This document shows positions 46,198-58,050 of a DNA stretch of 64,000 nucleotides, one piece after another. The stretch is taken from assembly GCA_963930655.1 (NCBI GenBank), contig OZ005601.1, positions 23,870,921 through 23,934,920 of the forward strand, read 5' to 3'. Origin of the DNA: Myrica gale (lineage: Eukaryota > Streptophyta > Magnoliopsida > Fagales > Myricaceae). Each line of letters opens with the position of its first letter. Position 1 is the stretch's first letter. Both the position numbers and the translations under genes were made by a program. A model generated the notes under the pieces. The model was not told the origin of the DNA. It saw only the letters and a program-made list of their open reading frames with translations, and did no database searches.

Positions 46198-47165
46198 CGT
46201 TAGGTAACAGCGTCACCTGCTCCTTTTCTTTTTTTTTCACGGAAATTAGGAATATATATATATTATTTTATATACTTGGCAGGGACGACCATAGAGCTAG
46301 GCTATCGCGCGCCAAAATTGCCATATCTATGAGCTGGCCTTATAATTGCTGTTCAATACATTTTTAATTTGAAAACTATGTCACGTTTTAAAAGAAAGTG
46401 TCACGCACGTCATTCCTGTCACTTTAGGGAAATAGAATTTAAAATGAAGGGTTAAATACACTTTATAACTCATATGTTTTGAGGGTGTTTACATATTGCA
46501 CCTTAATGTTTTATTTTTTAGATATTGAGTTAATTATGTTATCTCCTCCAATGATTTGCACCTCGGAGTGAAATTTGATATCAAATTAGATGGTAATTAT
46601 TTACACATGTCTCTCAAGTGACCTCGGTCCTTGTCAGATTACTGTATTGTCCTTAAATATTAAACAAACCACAATTAAATGAGCTTCAAATAAGTCACAA
46701 TTTTCGTCTGTTGGATTTTGAAGCCCATCTAATTATGACTTGTTTGAGATTTAAGGGAATACGTTAATTTAACAGGTATTGAGATCACGTGAGAGGTACG
46801 TGTTAAACAATTTTCGTCTAATTTGATGTCAAATTTCACTTCAGAGTGCAAATTATTGAGAGAGATAATATAATTGGCTCAATGTCTCAAAAATAAAGCA
46901 TTAGAGTGCAACATGTCAACACCCCCAAAAATAAGGGATGCACACGTATTTAACCCAAAAAAGAAAGCTTAATAATGCCTTGATGTTTGACTTTAAAGAA
47001 AGATAGTATTACTTAGAAAAAAACAAACAAACAGATAAGTACTCGAATTTTTGAAAAAGAAAACAAGCGTTTCCTTGGGCTTAACATTCAAATTAAAAAT
47101 ACTCTTTTCATCAGTTTTTTATTAAAGAACTTAAAGGAGATTTTTATGTACCATACCAAAAAATT
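46198..47165. repeat. Duplicated segment, copy 1 (matches 60065-61010)
   Basis: From GTTAGGTAACAGC to GAGATTTTTATGTA.CATACC the sequence matches 60065-61010 with scattered substitutions and small indels. It contains a complete foldback element (46449-46956). Flanking sequence differs on the left. Confidence 0.85.
46449..46956. mobile_element. ~508-bp foldback element, copy 1
   Basis: The left end GGGTTAAATACACTTTATAA and the complement of the right end (GGGTTAAATACGTGTGCATC) start alike. Arms of about 200 bp pair through landmarks such as GAGGGTGTT and GATATTGAG/CTCAATGTCT. The second copy lies at 60308-60804. Confidence 0.7.
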
Positions 47166-48395
47166 AGTTAAACCAAATAAGGAAAATCCTACATAACGCC
47201 TAACAATCACCAGGCTGTAAAAGAAAACTAGCATGATCCCAAAAGGAATCAAGAAAACCACTATCTGCGTTGCGCTAGGCAGAGGGTGCCAATGTGAGGT
47301 TTATATGGCTTAGGTTCCCTTCCCTCTTGAACTAGATTTTGGGGGTGAATTCTCCTAAGGCATGTAACAAATAGTATTTGAGCTTACATCATGTCTACAG
47401 TTGCAATCGTGCGGAGCAGGAGTGACGTCGGTATTGCAGTGTTAGCCTAGGACTAGGAAAAACCTAGTGTCGTTAGGCTTGCATTTCAAGAGTTAATGAT
47501 TGCTTTTTTTCTTAATAATGTCGTTAGGCTTGCATTTCAAGAGTTAAACCAAATAACAAAAATCCTACATAAGACCTAACAATCACCAAGCTGTAAAAGA
47601 AAACTAGCAGGATCCCAAAAGAGATCTAGAAAACCACTATATGTGTCGTGCTAGGCAGAGGGCGCGGGTGGCCGATAATAATAGACTAAGCCACGAAAAT
47701 CTAGAGGGGCTAGTAATGAAAGCAAAGACAACCTGGGCATCGCAAAGCCCAACCGGAGGGCTAAAAAAGATCCACAATGGATTAGAAAAGCTAATCAAGG
47801 AGCTGAGAACAACCACACAAGAAACAAAACTAAGGCAAAAAAAAACCAAAGACAAAAAAAAACCGAGCCGAAATCAGATGACCATTAAGAAGTACTGAAG
47901 AGCCAAAAACGTCGGCAGTGTGGGGAAAACGCGCTGAGGTAGCAAGCAGCGCGTAAGGCCCACGTGAGGTCGAAAAAGCAGTAACTTTGGGGGGGTTGGG
48001 TTCGTCAGAGGCACATGGCTTTCGTATACCGCCAAAAGCAGCTCAAAAATGAAGACCAAAGCTGGGCAGGTGAGATCCACATGCGGCGCGTGGGGCGCAT
48101 GGACTAGCACGCTCTAGCAAAATGGATCGAGCCCGAAATGGCTGAGCTCGCCTGAAGGTGGAGATGGCGACTAGCTGGCCGGTGTCCACCAAAGGCGAAC
48201 AAAAACGTCGGGATCTAATTGCCAAGATTCCGAACAAAAACCACGAAAACAGAGAAGGAGAGAACGATGAAAATTGGCCAAAAAGGGAGATCTGGAGAGG
48301 GATGGGGGGAGGAGTTGAGGTGCTCCTCCTGCCGCTGCCGAAAAGAAAAAGGAGAGGGCTAGGTTAGGGTTTTTGAAAAATTTCTAGACAGAAGG
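47166..48395 (-). mobile_element. Non-coding retroelement units (partial and full) with TRIM fragment between
   Basis: 47168-47285 is the 3' ~120 bp of the 16.3-kb family unit (on the minus strand). 47286-47470 is a TRIM fragment (LTR end, primer site region, start of interior). 47500-48392 is a nearly complete unit, ending upstream with the C/T- and GGCGG-rich part. Landmarks are AGAAAACTAGCA, GATCCCAAAAG, CGAAAATCTAGAGG and CCCACGTGAGGT. Open frames on either strand are not conserved between copies. Confidence 0.7.
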
Positions 48396-48757
48396 CCAAT
48401 GTGGGGTTTATATGGCTTAGGCTCCCTTCCCTCTTGAGCGAGTTTTTGGAGGTGAATTATCCAAAGGCATGTAACAAATGGTATCAGAGCCTACACCATG
48501 CCTACAGTTGCAATCGTGCGGCGCGAGAGTGACGCCTGTATTGCAGTGTTAGTTTGGGACTAGGAAAAACCTAGTGCACAGTCAGCCCGCGTTGGCACGA
48601 GGGTTGCGGAGCGTAGTGGAATGTTATGGACCATTTGGGGAGTATGGGATTCGCCCCACATTGATAGTATGGGATGCTAATGTGGGATTTATATGTTTTG
48701 GGCTCCCTTCCCCTTTGAGCTAGCTTTTGGGGGTGAGTTCTCTTAAGGCATGTAACA
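48396..48757 (+). mobile_element. TRIM-like element (5' LTR truncated)
   Basis: The LTR remnant 48396-48476 ends GGCATGTAACA and is followed by the primer-binding site TGGTATCAGAGC (48479-48490), an interior of about 130 bp, and a 3' LTR at 48622-48757 that begins TGTTATGGACC and also ends GGCATGTAACA. No coding capacity: a terminal-repeat retrotransposon in miniature. Confidence 0.72.
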
Positions 48758-49178
48758 CCCTTTTTTCGATTTTGCTACTTTGTTTTTTCTTCCTTTACGT
48801 TTGTGTATTTATGTATTAGACTTTAATATTTTATGTTTGAATATGATATTATGTTGGACTTTTGGACAACTTATTATATTTGTTATGATTATTAATGATT
48901 ATGATATTATGTTTGAATATGTTATGCTATTCCATTTGATATGATTATGATTATGATATTATGTTGAAAATTTAAACCCAAAACAATGAAAAAAATGAAA
49001 ACTCAAGGAGAAAACCCATTTTTTTGGCACAACGGTTATACGGTTTAAGCGGTTACCGTTAATACCGTCACTGGCAAGGGAGGTTATTATGCCAAGTGGT
49101 GCGATGACGGTGTCAATTATGTGATTCCATCAATTGCGGCGACGGTGACAGTTTTCACCAAACCGTCACCTACTACCG
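48758..49178. other. AT-rich stretch, no gene
   Basis: Many ATTATGTT/GATTATGATA motifs (48830-48965), then a stretch rich in CGGTTA/ACCG motifs (49020-49180) where the CACTA element inserted. Nothing coding is recognised. Confidence 0.5.
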
Positions 49179-51586
49179 TTACACTACAAAAAAACAATGC
49201 TATAGCAGCGGTCAGAGACCGCTGCTATAGCACAAAAAAACGTTGCTATAGGCCAAAACGACTTATAGCAGCGTTTTTTGACCGCCGTTGTAGCTCTGTC
49301 GGCATAGATCTATAGCGGCGGTTCGGGTGACCGCTAGTGAAGACCTCGAGTCTATAGCGGTGGTCGAAACCGCCGCTATAGACCCGAGCGCAATTGAGCT
49401 GTTTTTGCATTTAAGGTCTGTAGCGGCGGTCAGTGACTGCCGCTATAGACACGATATGACCGTCACTATAGGTCTATAGCGGTGGTCAAGTGCCACCTAT
49501 AGCAGCGGCCAGTGACCGCCGCTATATTTTTTTTTCTTCTTCCAAACCACTACTAAATTTTTCCTATATTTTTCTATACATGCTTTTTTTAATCAGTATA
49601 CAAATTTATTTTAATAATCATAATTCATTGGATGTAAAAATTTAAAGACCAAGGATAATAAAACAAAATATACTTCATTATTGATTAATAATATTTTACA
49701 ACAAACACAAGAATCTTTACAAATTAGGAATAGACTGTAATTACAAACTTTAAAAGAATAAAATGTCTTTCCTCTTGCTTTTTGGTGTAACCAAGTTGTC
49801 TCCCCTTTTCCTAGGCTGAACGGTTCCCCCCAAAACTTCCACCATTTCTTTTATTAATCATCCCTCTGGAGTCTGAAACCAGTACCTGCATGTGGCAGAG
49901 AACAACTTCATGAATGTAAGAACCCCACCTAGTTTGCGAAGAGAAAGGATTCAGAGCCACATGCATGCCTAGTATGCCAGACTAGGAATAAATATATCAT
50001 TCAGGACCTTGCACATATTCTGTTGACAGCTACATATTGTACAGGTATCGAATATTTGCACTTCCTTAACGTTCAATCCTTTGAATTAAAGTAAAACATC
50101 AGATGCAACGTCTATGTAAGAAAACAACATCAGATGCTGTAAGCCTGTAAGTGCCACTTTAAAGAATGCTAGCACCATAGAGACCACTAGATGCAACGTG
50201 ATTCATTACAACTAGTAGGATGATACATTTGAAGTAGTAGACCATTAGAGGAGATCAAAACAAATTATTTGCAATTAAAGACTGACTACAAAATAGATCT
50301 TAGCGACAAGTGGTTACAACCTTCAGAACGTCAGGCATCACTCCTTTTCCATTGACAAAGTTGCACAGGTACATAACACCAATATTTGCAAAATCCTGTC
50401 ACCAAAAAATAATGTCAGCATCTCCTCGAGTACAGAAAACTGTAAGATTAGTAAGGCAATGCCAATGCCAGTCCTGTATCATAGATAATTTATCCTCACA
50501 GCAGTAAGTTCATAAAACCAGCTGCAATTATACAGCATCCCAAAAAGCGACCATTAGAATACAACTCTTATTGAAACTTCTAAACAAATACACCACAGGC
50601 TCTCTTATGAATAAAATGTTCGCGAAATACGTCTAACCGTTCATCCATGGAACATCATACCTGTAAGTACTCGAGTTACCCAAAATGCACAAATGGTGCA
50701 GCTCATTTTATTGAAAAACAAAGTTTAGTCAACTGGGTTGCCACTATAGGCAGATACGTTCAATATGCATCTCGCTGAGCAAAAATTATAAATCTACTGT
50801 CCTTTTTTTAGTCTTCTACTGTTTAGGTCTTTTACATCTTCCATGCAAGGATAAGAATTCCAAAGAGAAATTCAGCTATTGTTCTAGCTTACAAAAGAAA
50901 TTCTTTATGCATTTAGCAGAATAGGGCTTCTCATACACAATGAGGGCATATATATGAAAGTCTTACCTGCTTATCTTCTAATGTGCCCATCTTGCCATCC
51001 TGAAATTAGTAAGTTAAATTAGAGCCAGTTCAAAAATATATCACGAATATATCATGAGGATTAAATATAGTTCCACAACTGTCTATGTAAGAACCTTTGC
51101 ACGAATATATCAGCAGCATAAGCAAAAAAACAACTTAGCCTTCTTTGGAAGCTCCTCAACTGCCTCCACATGATTATCCTGTGAACAAGAAGGGCGAAAG
51201 TGATCAGGCAAAACATTGATTTACACACACATTGCCTTTAAATTTCTCAATCTCCAAAAAGTGTTAGTGGTCAGGACAGTTGCGTAAACTGTATTTAATC
51301 CTCATGATATATCCACGGACCTCATATTTACAACTTTGTCTGCTGCAAGAGCAGGACTCTAACAAGTTAACCACCATATCCATCCCATGTTTGCTGATCA
51401 CAGCAACTTCAACTAATTGGATTCAAACACACATTTGATCACATTGGAGTTATAATCATATGGATTAAACCAAAGACAGATGGTCAATAGACTCGAAACC
51501 ATCAAGCTTCATTGGCCTTTGACCTACCTAGCCTTCTTCCAGGAAATTACTAAACCGGAATGTAAATAACCATCAAATTCCCTTAC

Positions 51587-52180
51587 CCTTCGTACTCGGA
51601 ACCAATATCAGGTAATTTATCCCTACTGACTTGAGAAAGGTAACTCCTTAAGAAAAGCCCCCGTAGAGGATGCTGAATGCCACGACACATCTCAACGAGA
51701 TCTTTGAGAACATCCTTAGCAGGAGCTTCCTTAGATTTGATGTACACAGATCCTACTGTACAGAGTAGATACCTAATGGAGATCACAGAGCTCGTATATT
51801 GAAGACCTTAGGAAATTATATTTTCGGTGAAATCAATAATTGATGTCACACAGTAGCGCTTGAGTGCAATATCACTTATGATCTGGGCAAAATGTTACCC
51901 GCATGCTGCACAAGCTCGTATAGATCGATAATGGAGCAGCCACGACGAGTCTCTTCCTTGAAGAACATATCCAGCTTCCTCAACTCATCGAACGCCCGCA
52001 TGTCTGAGTTTACGCATCACACACCACAATCAACAATTATAAACAACTTTGTCTCTTTTATCAAAGACTGAACTAATTTTTGAATCCAAATAGAGAGAGT
52101 GAGGAAGAACACAGAGTTCGTAGTATTTGTGAGGCGAAAGCCTTGAAGTCCGAAGCTCGGAGAGCATCTGAGCCGAGTAT
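51587..52180 (-). pseudogene. Captured VPS35 exon fragments
   Basis: Three exon-like blocks: about 52180-52113 (MLSELRTSRLSPHKYYEL), 52003-51883 (YMRAFDELRKLDMFFKEETR and on to AGNILP) and 51773-51587 ([20 protein letters not shown] and on to [12 protein letters not shown]). They match consecutive conserved N-terminal parts of plant VPS35, the core retromer subunit that sorts vacuolar receptors. The junctions GT...AG between blocks 1 and 2 are intact (52112 / 52004), and GTAAGG follows block 3. The donor after block 2 is damaged. The rest of VPS35 is absent, so this is gene-fragment cargo. Confidence 0.85.
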
Positions 52181-53096
52181 TACAACACGTCTCGGAGATT
52201 GTTCGAATCTTGAGCAACAATTCAAAAGAAATCGGGCAGAAATTAGGGCTTGAATATGCGAATTTTCTTTCATGGAGGCTCTCGTCTTTCTCAAGAAAGC
52301 AGACAGAGCCCAGAGTTGCAAAAGAGTTTACACCTTTGAGAGATCTGATGGCGAGAAGGGTTAGAGAATCGAGAGAAAGAGGGAAGGAAGGAGCACGGGA
52401 AAGGAGAATTTGGCTCTGGGCAGGAAAGCAAAGGAAAATAAAAGGGGTTTCACGTAACAGGTGATTTCATTTTTTTTTAATTTGTAGTTTTTAAAATTTT
52501 TTAATAAAAAATTATATTTTGTAGTTATGTGTTTTTAGTAAAGTAAAATCACTTATAAATTGTAATAGTATTTAAAAATATTTATACTTAGTATTAAATA
52601 AATACATAGTTATGTACATTTTTTAAATTCTTTATACTTCGTTTTGGGGCAGCGTTTTAAGGTGTTTTATTTGTAGTTTTTTTAATAAAAAAGTAAATTA
52701 TTTTGTTATTACTAAATATAAACATATCAAGTTGGACTTTTTAGTCATCCTATACTTTGTTAGTTTAAAAGGAATAGCATATATTTATTTTAATTATTAC
52801 TTTACTATTGTATACATGATGTAGCATGCATTAGTACTAGTAATAATAATCTTAATTAAAATAAATTGGTAGTAGATAATATATAATACTTATAATTTAA
52901 AAATATAATGTCTTCTTTTATAACATTGTATGATTTGTTATATGTCTTTTATAATTCATTATATGTACTCTAATTGCATAAGTTAAATATATTATGCAAC
53001 AACCTTAATGTTCATAACACTCTCTCTAACTTAATATTTTATTAAGTATGTCTTTAAATTAAAATTTTCCACATACATGACAAACTAAATTATATA

Positions 53097-53346
53097 TTAA
53101 CATAAGGGATAAATGCAAAATTGGTCCATGTGTTATACGCAAAAATCGATTTAGTCCTTGTGATATGAAAAACATCAATTTAGTCCCTGTGATTTCAGAA
53201 AGTGATAAAATCAGTCCCTGATGGAGGACCAATAACAAACGAAAATAGAATCACAGGGACTAAATCGATGTTTTTCATATCACAGGGACTAAAATGATTT
53301 TTGCGTATAGCACAAGGACTAATTTGGTATTTATCCCTTAACATAA
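53097..53346. mobile_element. 232-bp foldback MITE with 9-bp target duplication
   Basis: Core 53106-53337 begins GGGATAAATGC and ends GTATTTATCCC. TTAACATAA flanks it on both sides (53097-53105, 53338-53346). The arms contain the mirror motifs TTTAGTCC and GGACTAAA. A 9-bp duplication points to the Mutator superfamily. It is nested in the CACTA element. Confidence 0.85.
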
Positions 53347-53781
53347 ATACAATAATATTTAACATAAATATTAACATTTAAAAAAATTACAACTAATTAA
53401 AAATATATATTTCATCTTATACCTATAGCAGCAGTCAACACAAAACCGTTGTTATAGGTTATTTTTCAAACCCTAATTTTTTAGTAGCGTTTCTGTTCGC
53501 AAATGCTGCTAAAACAGAACTCTATAGAGGCGGTCACGCCGACCGCCGCTATAGACCCCGAAGATTTAGGTCTATAGCAGCGGTCGCTGACCGCCGCCAC
53601 AGACCGGAGACATCTAGTAGCGTTTGCAAGAGAAAACACTGCTATAACTAGACCTATCCGCCGCTATAACGACCGTCGCTACAGGTACAACTTTCAGTGG
53701 CGTTTTGAGAAAAACACTGCTAAAGGAGGTATATAGCTCCTAAAAAGACCACCGCTATAGACCTATTTTTTTGTAGTGTTA

Positions 53782-54269
53782 ACCACCCCTAATTTTGAAT
53801 CATTCAAATGCCACTTAGACTTCCTTTACTGGCCTATTCTTTTTTTTTCGTACAGGCCTATTCACTAACAAACTTATCAACTAATTAATCTAAAAATTGG
53901 ACAGTGAGCCCATCATCTCGAGATAGTCCAATCTCATTCTCGAACCTTCCCTTTCTTCAGCATCTAACGACCCAGCAAGCTCTAGATGGCATCATCCTTG
54001 TCGTTGCTTCCTGCACTAGCAAACACGATTCTCGAACGCTCCTCATTTTTCTCAGCTTCGTAACTCAAGTCCCTTTAACTTCTTCGCAGCCACGCTTCAC
54101 AAAATCTCCTACAGCCAGCTCTTATCTCATTCCACTACACTTTGTTTACAAAAAACGAGCTGATTTCCAACTGATTTTCAGTTGTTCCTTACAAGACCTT
54201 TTTAGTTTCAATTTAAAATATCAAATTCCCATGTGGGCTAATTCTGTCTAAATTTAAGCAATTTTTTTT
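53782..54269. other. Spacer between CACTA element and LINE
   Basis: No gene is recognised. A 115-codon frame (53904-54251) shows no family resemblance. The T-run near 54261-54270 is probably the LINE poly-A tail seen from the plus strand. Confidence 0.45.
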
Positions 54270-54379
54270 CTATGCAACTTGTATTCCTAAATCCAAAACA
54301 ACAATCAAGATGGAAACCTTGGATTGTCACTAGTCATAAAGACAATATGAATACAAGACGAAGGAAGATTCCTTCCAAA

Positions 54380-54694
54380 CTTAAACTAGCTGCCCAATGG
54401 GCATTATTATGAGCTAAGGTGTTCGCAACATGTTTGACCCAAGTGAAACTCCAGGATGGATGGAGGGATAGAAGTTGTAGAATATCATCCACAAGTGGCT
54501 GATTTTCCAATCAGGACATTTACAGTTCCATTAATTTCATTACAGACCAATTGATTATCACCTTTGAAAATAACAGAGTTTCCAACCAGAAAGTGCACCT
54601 CCTGAGTTACAAATAATGCTACCCTGGCCTCATCCTTCCAAAGCATGAGGGAAAAAACTTCCAAGCCGATAATAAATAGGTAGGGCGAGAGCAT
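54380..54694 (-). pseudogene. LINE RT end fused to RNase H-like region
   Basis: LSPYLFIIGLEVFSLML is the RT motif that follows the catalytic region's upstream strand. It is joined directly to VTQEVHFLVGNSVIFKGDNQ, the RNase H-like (RVT_3) segment. The catalytic YxDD-bearing part, the thumb and zf-RVT are missing, which shows an internal deletion. Frames beyond 54485 read on with stops to about 54380. Confidence 0.7.
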
Positions 54695-55740
54695 ATCACC
54701 TTAACGAACCCCTCTAAAGTGTTTGAAGTACCCAAAGGGCGATCCATTCAAAAGGATGGAAAAATAAGAGGTAGAAAGACATTGTTCCACCGAATGAATA
54801 AATTTATCATGGAACCCAAAACAACGGAAAGCAATAAGGATCAACAACCATTTCATCCGATCATAAGTTTTGTCGATATCAACCCAGATTGCCATCAATT
54901 GAGCCCTCTTCGCCGTTTCTTTAGTAAATGAAAAATCTCATGAGCCATTACCAAATTCTCATGGATAGTCTTGCCCGGAACATAGGTTGACTGAAACGAA
55001 GCAATAAGCTTATGAACAACCAGCCTAAGGCGGTTAGCAAGGAATTCGGAAACAATCTTGAAAGCAATGTTGCATAAGATGATAGGTCAGAACTGACTAA
55101 TCTGATACGCCCCATCAATTTTAGGAATCAAGACAATATTGTAAGCAATATTAGTATGACTCAATTCCTTTAAGAGAAAACTAGTGCAAAATTTTTTTCT
55201 CACCATAGCCATTACATCATCACCAACTATCGACCAAAATTGCTTGCAGAATAATGCAGTTAACCCATCTGGGCCTAGGGCTTTGTGAGAGCCCAAATTT
55301 TTCACCATAGCTTCAATCTCAAATGCCTCCGGAATAGCACAAAAATATTGTTATCATTAGTTGAAATGGATAGTTCAATAAGACCCTCAAAATCCGGAGG
55401 AATTGTCAGCATAGAAGACTGGTTTTGATTCTTGAAAATCAACAATATAATTACCAATATCAGATCTAGATGAGAGCCACGGACCCGAATCAAATTAAAG
55501 GAATTCAATCGCATTTCTCCTATGGTGAATGATAGTGGAACGATGGAAAAAACGAGTGTTCAAATCCTTTGTAGTTAGCCAAGTAGTTCTTGGCTTCATT
55601 TTACACAATTCTTCCTCCACCCTTTGCTTGGTCTGAAGCTCACATTGCCAAGTCTGTTCCGTAACAGTGTACTCAAGGGAGGGAGAGAGAAGTTGAACCT
55701 GTTCAATGTTGGTCTATAATTATTTGATCTTTCCTTGGCT
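54695..55740 (-). pseudogene. LINE reverse transcriptase fragments
   Basis: Minus-strand frames carry KNLGSHKALGPDGLTALFCK with the following IVGDDV, VLIPKIDGA (55308-55087) and MAIWVDIDKTYDRMKW (54898 onward), then FSILLNGSPFGYFK. These are RT motifs of plant L1-like elements. Stops and frameshifts separate them. Confidence 0.8.
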
Positions 55741-55746
55741 ATTCCC

Positions 55747-56241
55747 AAAATTGTGATACCCCGAATCCCACATGGAGTGAGAGAAGAGAATGAATGTGTG
55801 ATTGGTTCTATAAGGGCCAAGTCCCACATTGGGACCTTAGTAGGTTGAACTTGGGCTTTATAATGATCCAAGGAGCTTCAAAAAGCAACCTTGACTAGTC
55901 ATTTTGAAGTCAAAGCACAGATGTCGCTAGTGTTTGTCCTTGGGTCGTTACAAATGGTATCAGAGCGGTCCTAGTAACCACCAATGTGGGCTTGGTGGGC
56001 CTTAACGAGGACGTCAAGGGTTTATGAGGGGAGATTGTGATACCCCGAATCCCACATTGAGTGGGAGAAGAGAATGAATGTGTGATTGGTTCTATAAGGG
56101 TCAAGTCCCACATTGGGACCTTACTAGGTTGGACTTTGGCTTTATAATGATCCAATGAGCTTCAAAAAGCAACTTTGACTAGTCATTTTGAAGTCAAAGT
56201 ACAAATGTAGCTAGTGCTTGTCCTTGGGTCATTACAAAAAT
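55747..56241 (+). mobile_element. Complete TRIM element
   Basis: Two 201-bp LTRs, 55752-55952 and 56036-56236, each begin TGTGATACCCCG and end TTACA. They differ at about 13 positions (6.5%). A primer site TGGTATCAGAGC (55955-55966) and a purine tract GAGGGGAGAT precede the 3' LTR; the interior is only 83 bp. AAAAT is duplicated on both sides (55747-55751, 56237-56241). Joining the flanks restores the LINE coding sequence at that point. Strand follows the primer site. Confidence 0.93.
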
Positions 56242-56269
56242 TGTCCCTATTCCAATGCTTCAGGCTTGT

Positions 56270-57360
56270 TTCACTTCTCCTAGTTTGCAACAAAGGATAA
56301 ACGTAGGAAAACCATGGAACTCCACACCCCAAGCTCCACGAATGATATCAGCTCAGGAAGGGTCATTAACCCAAAAAGATTCAAAGCTAAAAGGCTTTGC
56401 AAGAGCAGGAGGCCCCCATGAGTGTCAATCAACAGAGGAGCATGATCAGAAGCTCCACAAAATAAATGAGTATTTTTTCCTCGCGAGAATAAAGAATGCC
56501 ACTCAACATTGGCAATGCCCTGATCAAGGAACTAACAAATATTCGCCAACCTAGCTCGATTATTAGATCAAGTGAACATTTGACCTTGAAAACCCAAGTC
56601 CACTAACCCCTGTTCCTCCTTGAAAGATTGCAGAAAAGTCGACGAAATGAAGAGGCCGAATTACCTCCCCTCTTCTCCCAATTAGCCATAATGCAATTAA
56701 AATCACCAATACACAACCACGGGCCGTTGAAGGAAGATGCAATCCTATGAAGAGATTGTCATAATTCCAATTTTTAATTCCAGTGGGTAGGGTCATACGC
56801 ACCAAATAGAAGCTATGGAAAATGGGGAGGGTCAGAATACACCAAAACACTGATAACATTATATTTGATACTAATAGGTTCAATATCCACACCATTCTTT
56901 CAAGCCAAAAGCTGCCCACCCTTCCTACCATCAGGAAGCTTAGAGGATGTTTGGTTAAGGAGTTTTGTGAGGATTTTTTATGTTTTGAGAATTTTTATGT
57001 GATGTTAACTTTATCGGTATGCGTGTTGTAGTTATTTTTATGTGGTGTTAAAAAAGATGTTTGGTTGGAAAATTGTGAGGATTCAAAAAATTCTAAAGAT
57101 TTTTTTAACTGAACGTGTCCTTAGTCTCAGCTAAGCACAAAAAGTTGGGAGTATGTCGCCTGACCAATGTCTGGAAGGCACGACTTGCCGCAGGTCTCCC
57201 AAGTCCGTAGCAATTCCAAAAAACACCTATCAAGGCTGGGGTGGGGCAAGTTAAGGCTCTCCACCCCATCCATTTTGGATTGATCAGGGAGTAGATTCTT
57301 CCGAAGCACCTTGTCCTCCTTACCATCAATGAACACCGAAGAAGATCCCTTTGACACAAA
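56270..57360 (-). pseudogene. LINE endonuclease region, with 176-bp insertion
   Basis: The start reads GVFWNCYGLGRPAASRAFQT and NFLCLAETK (57230-57125), the AP-endonuclease N-terminus. After the insertion (56944-57119) it resumes LPDGRKGGQLLAW, with later ARGCVLVI-type and GDFN-like segments in shifted frames. Confidence 0.72.
56939..57124. mobile_element. 176-bp insertion in the endonuclease (MITE-like)
   Basis: Core 56944-57119, flanked by CTTAG (56939-56943, 57120-57124). It starts AGGATGTTTGGTTAAGG and ends AACTGAACGTGTC, with weak inverted similarity. Removing it joins the AETK and LPDG codons in frame. Confidence 0.65.
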
Positions 57361-57844
57361 CTTGCGCCTTCTTTGCTTCAACGAGACCAGAGTCTCTTCC
57401 GGCTCCTCAGCAACAGATGCTACACCAGACTCATTCGGTTCTAAAAGACGAATGCCAGAAACCCCAGAAGGGGAAATAAATTTTTTATGAGGGCCTTTTT
57501 CTCCTGTAGAGCTTTCGTTTATGACCAGAGCCACAAAACAGCCCCAAAAACTGAGTTGGATCCCCAGCTTCCCGAAGGCAGACCCCAGGAGTTGCATAAG
57601 AAACTTCACGTCCAAGCTCATTGGAGTCGAGACTGTCTTCCAACGAATCCAACAAATAAAGAAGGCCCGAAATCTTATGGACCCGAAGGGCTTTAGGACC
57701 CTCCCCATCAGATAAGCAATATCACAATCAGAGCTAAAACAGCTAGTACTTTTTTTACTCCTACGAGGGGCACTCTTACAAACTGGCCTAGATTTCTTCT
57801 TAACGGGCTTAGGCCGTAGTAAGAAGGGGGGGACTAGAGAAAAC

Positions 57845-58049
57845 TATGGCTGCGTTTGCGTCCTAAAATTTTACACACTCTAAAATTTTAACACAATAAA
57901 AAATTACAATATAATCTCTCTCTCCCCCATCAAATCACTACTATTCACTACAAAAAATATAAAAAATTACCTCTCTCTTCACTTTTTCACTAAACCCAAT
58001 ACCTAAAATTTTAACAACACTAAAATTTTACAACACAAACACACCCTAT
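57845..58049. mobile_element. 199-bp PIF/Harbinger-like MITE
   Basis: Core 57848-58046 begins GGCTGCGTTTGCG and ends CACAAACACACCC (inverted ends), with TAT on both sides. The interior repeats CTAAAATTTTA in mirror positions. Similar end sequences occur at 44221-44258. Confidence 0.7.
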
Positions 58050-58050
58050 A

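Larger units (their letters stand above)
49179..53781. mobile_element. CACTA (En/Spm) element carrying VPS35 exon fragments
   Basis: Core 49182-53778 (4597 bp). It begins CACTACAAAAAAAC and ends TTTTTTTGTAGTG, with TTA duplicated on both sides (49179-49181, 53779-53781). Subterminal regions (49200-49530 and 53420-53770) are packed with CTATAGCGGCGGTC-type motifs in both orientations. These features define the superfamily. No transposase is recognised, so it depends on partners. The interior carries exon-intron pieces of VPS35 on the minus strand and other exon-like bits that I could not name (for example 50290-50400, reading NFVNGKGVMPDVLKVV). A 9-bp-duplication MITE sits inside. Confidence 0.9.

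Noticed and set aside
47641-47898. 85-codon Lys-rich plus-strand frame
   Set aside because: It lies antisense within a non-coding retroelement copy; other copies do not keep it.
49182-53778. Reading the VPS35 similarity as a functional VPS35 gene
   Set aside because: Only an N-terminal part is present, one donor site is damaged, and it lies wholly between CACTA ends.
53904-54251. 115-codon plus-strand frame between the CACTA element and the LINE
   Set aside because: Composition is unremarkable, no motif was recognised and there is no promoter-like context.
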